A stretch of 64,000 bases of DNA, taken from positions 47,898,879-47,962,878 of the forward strand of contig CM074187.1 of assembly GCA_037179385.1 (NCBI GenBank), in the 5' to 3' direction. Within the stretch, counting starts at the first letter, position 1. Each line of letters begins with the position of its first letter. The notes beneath the pieces were generated by a model, which worked only from the letters and a program-made list of their open reading frames with translations, did no database searches and was not told where the DNA came from. The position numbers and the translations under genes were made by a program. Positions 59,909 to 64,000 of this stretch are shown here, one piece after another. This stretch comes from Holothuria scabra. Taxonomy: Eukaryota; Echinodermata; Holothuroidea; Aspidochirotida; Holothuriidae.

Positions 59909-61440
59909 ATTATAAAATATGTTGTTGTAGGGCAGGTGGCCGAAGACATGTGAGCCCTTTTCAAGTTTAAGTATTTACTGATAGGCCTACTTTGCCACAC
60001 TTTTTCAGGTTGAAGGTCTGAAGGAAAGGTTTCTTTTCTAACCCTATAAAAAGGGTAAAATATGCATATCCCCTTAGATGATTAATTTAATTTATTTTAG
60101 CAGCATATCCACACCACCCACTGAAGGGGGAATATCAATTGCCTTTATGGCTTTGTGAAAAAGTGCCAGTCATAAAAAAAATTTCCAACCCCAGAGACTG
60201 TGATAAGAATTTTGAACTTTTTGTGTTGAAATTGGTTTGAATGAAAACTACCATTATCTTGTATTGTTATGTGTTTTTAGACAGTTGAAGCTCCCTCTAA
60301 GATACTCTGTAAACTGTTGCCATCATTCTCTAACTGCTTTCCTAGTACCATAACTATATTTGCCATACATCAACATTTTCCCATTTCCCTCAGAGGTGGG
60401 TTTTAGATTTTGAAAAAAGAAGAGCTAAGTTACATAAATTTGTGAAAATGATGAAGAAAATGGAATGTTGATTCCTTTAATTCTAAAATCTTTGCCATTG
60501 AAGCTAGTATGCCCATGTACAACCCTGGTACCTTTACTGATAACCATCCCTAACTTAAGTAGGGATTTTTACATCACAATGCCCCCATTGCCCAAACTAC
60601 CCACCCCAACCTGGAACTTTGACTACGGGACAATGTATATTATGTCCTATGCATGGTGTATCATATTTAACCATCATACTTGGCCAGGGTATCATCAGTG
60701 CATCTTCTATGTAGTATTTATCATAATCACATTGGGGTCATTGTATTGTCCTTTAGATATTTAAATTTTAGAAAAAAATTATTTTAAGGGAGTTTTAAAA
60801 GAAAAACTTTCACATATCCAAAAGAGGAACCAAGCCTTAGTTGAAAAAACCTGGTATTATCCAGAGAGAGAGATGTGAGATATGTTGCCCTTTGAATTAC
60901 CTAGGGTAATAACCTCACATCTCACTTAAGAAAATTAAAGTTTCCCAACTGAGACAAGGTTTTCTTTCAAATATGAAAAATAATTTTTTTCTAAAAATTG
61001 TCTCAAAGTTAAGACCCACAAGATTCATACCCATTGAGATGACAAATAACTAGCTTTGTATAATACCTTCACAGCTACTGTTTGAAAAAGATCGCTTCAA
61101 TTTAAATATATATATATAATGTGAAAAAATTTCTTATTGAATTTCTTTAAATTTTTCCGATTGAAAAAATTTTATTTTGAAAAGAAAACAAAAACAAGAA
61201 TACCAGCAGTTTTAGTTGATGAGAAACTGAGCAATAAAACCTCACCTAACTGAACTTACTAACCAGCATTTGGAAATGTTTGTACAAAAATATCCCAACA
61301 TTGTAGTCCATTTGAAAAAGGAGGACACTTTTCAAACAAAACAAGAAAAAAATCTACACCTTCAAAAAGTATCAGAAGGTCAAAAAGATTTTCAATAACT
61401 TGGAAAGAGATAATCTGCATGATTCGGCCTTGCAGGATCG

Positions 61441-61686
61441 GCTGCATGGTCAAGTGGTTAGAGCATCAGACTTGGTCGGGAGGTCTGTAGTTCAAGTCCT
61501 TCCCTTGTCATACTGAAGACTTTAAAAACGGAACCTACTCCCATTGGGCTTGGTGCTCAGCCTAAGCAATGGGGTAGGGAAAACAAGCCAGTGAGCCACA
61601 ACTGGAAAATAAGGCCGTGGCCAGCTCGACTTGAACCAGTTGGTTAGAAACTGGGCCATAAATTTCCACCTAACCTAACCTAACCT
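61441..61686 (+). mobile_element. tRNA-derived SINE, best full-length copy
   Basis: The head GCTGCATGGTCAAGTGGTTA then GAGCATCAGAC carries a good A-box (TGGTCAAGTGG), and TCTGTAGTTCAAGTCCTTCC carries a B-box, at tRNA-like spacing, so an RNA polymerase III promoter is likely. The body has GAAGACTTTAAAAACGGAAC, GGTGCTCAGCCTAAGCAATG, CCAGTGAGCCACAACTGG and CTTGAACCAGTTGGTTAGAA. It ends CCTAACCTAACCTAACCTT, a tandem tail. Confidence 0.85.
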
Positions 61687-62284
61687 TCAAGATATTATTA
61701 TTTGAAAGAAATGAAATAAAGGAACAGGCACAGTACTGTATACTTAATTGGGCCAATATTCCTATCCAATTTTGGCTCCATTTGATAGATTTCTGTCATA
61801 ATGACATTCTGTAATTACTTAAACATATGACAAACTTTGCCCAAAGTTCTGGTATAACTAAGTTTTCAGAAGCAATGTTTGATTTTTGGTGTCACTCTGA
61901 CTTGGGGCAAAATTGAACAGGAAAACAAACCTTTACACAAATTTTCTTCTCTGAAAACAGGTAGTATGCAACTAAAAATAAAAATACTCACAATTGTAAC
62001 TGATAAGTTCATACCATATCGAAAAGCCAAAAGGTGAAAATTACTGACGTGACGTTTTTAGAGGAAAACCGCAAAATCCAGCCGCCGTCATCTTCCTCAC
62101 TTTGAAGAATATCAACTTTGGCAGATTTTGTTTTTGATAAGATCAAATACTACAGATTTCTAAGGAAATGATGTCAAATGATGCAAAAGGATGTTATTTG
62201 CTGGAAGTAACTGTACCAAACCATGATGGTGTAGACAGATCTCTTAGCCATAAAAAGAGTATTCTGATTAGTAATAGACTAGCT

Positions 62285-62498
62285 CGATGAGGTTCAACAG
62301 CTAATTTTCTAACCAATTAATTCAAACCGGTCATGGTCTTTTTCCAGTTATTGCTCACTGGGCTTTACCATTGCTTATGCTGAGCAACAAGCACGTGCAG
62401 TTGGTTTCATTTTTGGGTCTTTGGTATGACCTGGTCAGGAGTCAAAAGCTGACCTACTAGCTTCAAGTCAGATGCTCTTTCCACTTGACCATGCAGTG
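62285..62498 (-). mobile_element. tRNA-derived SINE copy (antisense)
   Basis: GATGAGGTTCAACAGCTAAT, CCAATTAATTCAAACCGGTC, TTGCTCACTGGGC, CATTGCTTATGCTGAGCAAC, GTCTTTGGTATGACCTGGTC, CTTCAAGTCAGATGCTCTTT and CCACTTGACCATGCAG. It is nearly full length. Confidence 0.8.
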
Positions 62499-62840
62499 CA
62501 TCAAAGAGTACTGTGGTATACTCTATTATCAACTTGGTCTAAAGTTGGGCTCCGAAGTTTTAAAATGGGGTTTAAGGGTGAGTGCATACCATGGGGCTGT
62601 TGTGAGTTTGCATTGATCAGCCATGATGATGATAAGGTTTTATACCATTGGTGTATAGTCCAAAATAGTTAAGTTTGGTTATCAAGTTTGGTTATCAAAT
62701 CTAAAAAGTAGAAAATAAACTGCAGCATTGAGGAATTTGAATAATATAATACCATATTCCGACTGCACTCTGTCCTGAATGGCTAAACCTGTCAGGTCAT
62801 GTTGTTGTAAAATCTTGCTCACTGGGGCACCTCAACAAAT

Positions 62841-62955
62841 TAGAACAGGAGTAGGAAAGCAAGCCAGTGAGCCACAACTGGAAAATAGGCTGTGTTCAGC
62901 TGGACTTGAACCAATAGGTTGGAAACTGGTCCGTAAAACTCCATCTAACTAACAA
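62841..62955 (+). mobile_element. tRNA-derived SINE, 5'-truncated copy
   Basis: AGAACAGGAGTAGGAAAGCA, AGCCAGTGAGCCACAACTGG, GACTTGAACCAATAGGTTGG, AAACTGGTCCGTAAAACTCC, tail ATCTAACTAACAAACTC. The tRNA-like head is missing. Confidence 0.75.
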
Positions 62956-63143
62956 ACTCAACAAATTAAGTACTATTTTTCTGAAGTCTGAGCCAAAATA
63001 TCAAATTTTTTTTTTTGTAATAATTTTTGGGACATTCAAGGGAAAGTACTGCAAAAGAAGGAAAACTCTTTAAAATCATTTAGCACACCATAATGTATTT
63101 TATTTACTCTTATGTAAAAATTGACCCTTCTCATTTTTAACAG

Positions 63144-63185
63144 GGTAGAGTAAACTCAGTGCAGACATCGTCTTTCAATAAGGAG
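63144..63185 (+). CDS. DGKB: Probable DGK exon: C1B-catalytic linker
   Basis: Acceptor CTTCTCATTTTTAACAG, donor GAG|GTATTT, 14 whole codons, phase 0 at both ends as the previous exon requires. It encodes GRVNSVQTSSFNKE. Type I DGKs have a poorly conserved Ser/Lys-rich linker at this point, so homology cannot confirm it. The donor is only moderate and the exon is short, so a false positive is possible. Confidence 0.5.
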
Positions 63186-64000
63186 GTATTTTTAGCTCAT
63201 GTCCTTCGTTATGCATTCTGCCCATGATGGCTTTTGTATGTGCTTTTAGAGCAAGTCTTGCTGTGATAGCTCTCCCTCTTGCTTTCCAATTTAAGCATTA
63301 ATTAAAACAATACAATGTCCAATTTGTAGAAAAAGGTGTTGCTTGTCCTATTATCCCTGTTGGTGTATCTATGGTGCAAATAGTTTCCGGGACAGCAATG
63401 GTGGAAGAAGGTATAGGGTGCTTTCAGTGATATTGCAAGCCCCACTCCTTTTGATGGAGCAAAAACAAGAGTAGTAAGCTAACTATTGCAGCTAGCTAGT
63501 GTAGCTAGCTGAGAGACGGCTGAAGACCTTTGTGATGCGCTATGCATGACAGTTGATTTTTTGCCGTGCAGTGGGCGTGGCTAACCAATGGCACCTGAAA
63601 GTACTTTATACATTGAAAAGGGTAATTAAAATAGGAGAGAATGTTATACATGCATGCTTGCCAACTATTCTATTTTATGCAGAACCTGTTTTCTGGAGGC
63701 GATTCACACTGTTTAACAAGAAATTTCCCAACTGGCTAACGATAGCGCCCCTAATCCCTAACCTTGTCCCTAACCCGAACAAAGAGTGCAATCAATACAA
63801 TACAATGACAACAGCCAATCAAGAAACACCTTGTTAAACAGTGTGCATCTACCCGTTTTCTGAGCTTTAAACTCAAAGATACTAGAACGTTCCAATTTGT
63901 TGACCTACTGTTGGAAATATACTCTTTCTAAAAATGACCAGAATTTTTTAAGCAACAGCTTGTAAAAAATTAGATGCCAATATTTGCATACAAAAGAGTG
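63186..64000 (+). other. Intron start, open at the window end
   Basis: It holds a short inverted pair (63705-63845): CACACTGTTTAACAAG and CTTGTTAAACAGTGTG bracket a segment containing CTAACC-like words. The 94-codon frame at 63553-63837 crosses it and has no recognisable domain. Confidence 0.5.
63705..63845. mobile_element. Short inverted-repeat element
   Basis: CACACTGTTTAACAAG (63705-63720) is exactly inverted at 63830-63845. About 140 bp in total. Target duplications were not identified. Confidence 0.6.

Larger units (their letters stand above)
56679..63143 (+). other. 6.5 kb intron with MITE and SINE copies
   Basis: It contains a dispersed repeat (56755-56920), a CA-rich microsatellite (58353-58380), MITE B (59616-59908) and three SINE copies (61441-61686, 62285-62498, 62841-62955). 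Open frames at 57265-57531 and 60465-60764 have no recognisable domain. No GGDGT or other catalytic DGK motif was seen. Confidence 0.65.
3609..63185 (+). other. DGKB: Type I diacylglycerol kinase gene, partial (gene span)
   Basis: Twelve exons on the + strand join without a frame break into about 466 codons, in the order RVH domain, linker, EF hand 1, EF hand 2, C1A, C1B. This is the architecture of conventional (alpha/beta/gamma) diacylglycerol kinases, which phosphorylate diacylglycerol to phosphatidic acid at membranes and are calcium-responsive through the EF hands. The exon-1 motif LKDVLEEFHGNG, the EF-hand segments and the C1 segments look closest to vertebrate DGKB/DGKG from memory; an invertebrate single-copy ancestor of DGKA/B/G is the likeliest identity, so the symbol is approximate. 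The first exon in the window begins inside a codon, so the start Met is upstream. The catalytic domain is not here and must lie downstream. Introns are 2.5, 7.4, 9.8, 1.8, 3.4, 2.0, 1.5, 2.1, 20.7, 0.6 and 6.5 kb. Confidence 0.93.

Noticed and set aside
60270..60315. Possible exon TVEAPSKIL after GTGTTTTTAG
   Set aside because: The nearest donor leaves phase 1, which does not fit the phase-0 exon at 63144 or any visible follow-on exon.
60465..60764. 99-codon hydrophobic frame resembling a membrane protein
   Set aside because: Hydrophobicity follows from T-rich composition; no splice context, homology or motif.

Overview
The window is eukaryotic, probably from a marine invertebrate. It is AT-rich, its introns run from 0.6 to 20.7 kb with GT/AG boundaries, and it is full of short inverted-repeat transposons (MITEs), tRNA-derived SINEs and homopolymer G/C or T runs. 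Coding similarity points to an animal whose single conventional (type I) diacylglycerol kinase predates the vertebrate alpha/beta/gamma split. I favour an invertebrate deuterostome (echinoderm or hemichordate), but nothing in the sequence proves it.

One protein-coding gene accounts for all the convincing coding sequence. It is the 5' two-thirds of a type I diacylglycerol kinase on the + strand. Twelve exons, plus one possible cassette exon, join in phase into about 466 codons. They encode most of the recoverin-homology (RVH) domain (3609-3685, 6158-6392), a Ser/Thr/Lys-rich linker with a polybasic patch (13744-13896, 23697-23921), two EF hands (25764-25813, 29189-29263, 31283-31402), two C1 zinc fingers (32867-32984, 35053-35141, 55818-55934, 56580-56678) and probably the start of the linker to the catalytic domain (63144-63185). 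The initiator exon lies upstream of the window and the whole catalytic region (GGDGT motif) lies downstream, so the gene is open at both ends. A 45-nt in-frame cassette exon may sit at 51373-51417, between the C1 domains.

The rest is intron. It is a record of transposition. A 2.9 kb non-autonomous hAT-like element has a perfect 8-bp target duplication and a second, 1.5 kb foldback element nested in it. At least three MITE families end in TTAAAGG. A Tc1/mariner-type MITE is flanked by TA. Two clear foldback elements lie upstream of the cassette exon. A tRNA-derived SINE family with about ten copies has a (CTAA)n-type tail. A 145-bp tandem array is interrupted by about 2.7 kb. There is also a poly(A)-ended sequence that may be a retrocopy.

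I found no bacterial-type operon, CRISPR array, rRNA or intact tRNA gene, and no clearly novel protein system. The most interesting candidates are the inter-C1 cassette exon, the polybasic RVH-EF linker, the nested hAT/foldback element and the MITE families with shared ends, two pairs of which form long inverted repeats inside transcribed introns. All repeat boundaries were found by eye.
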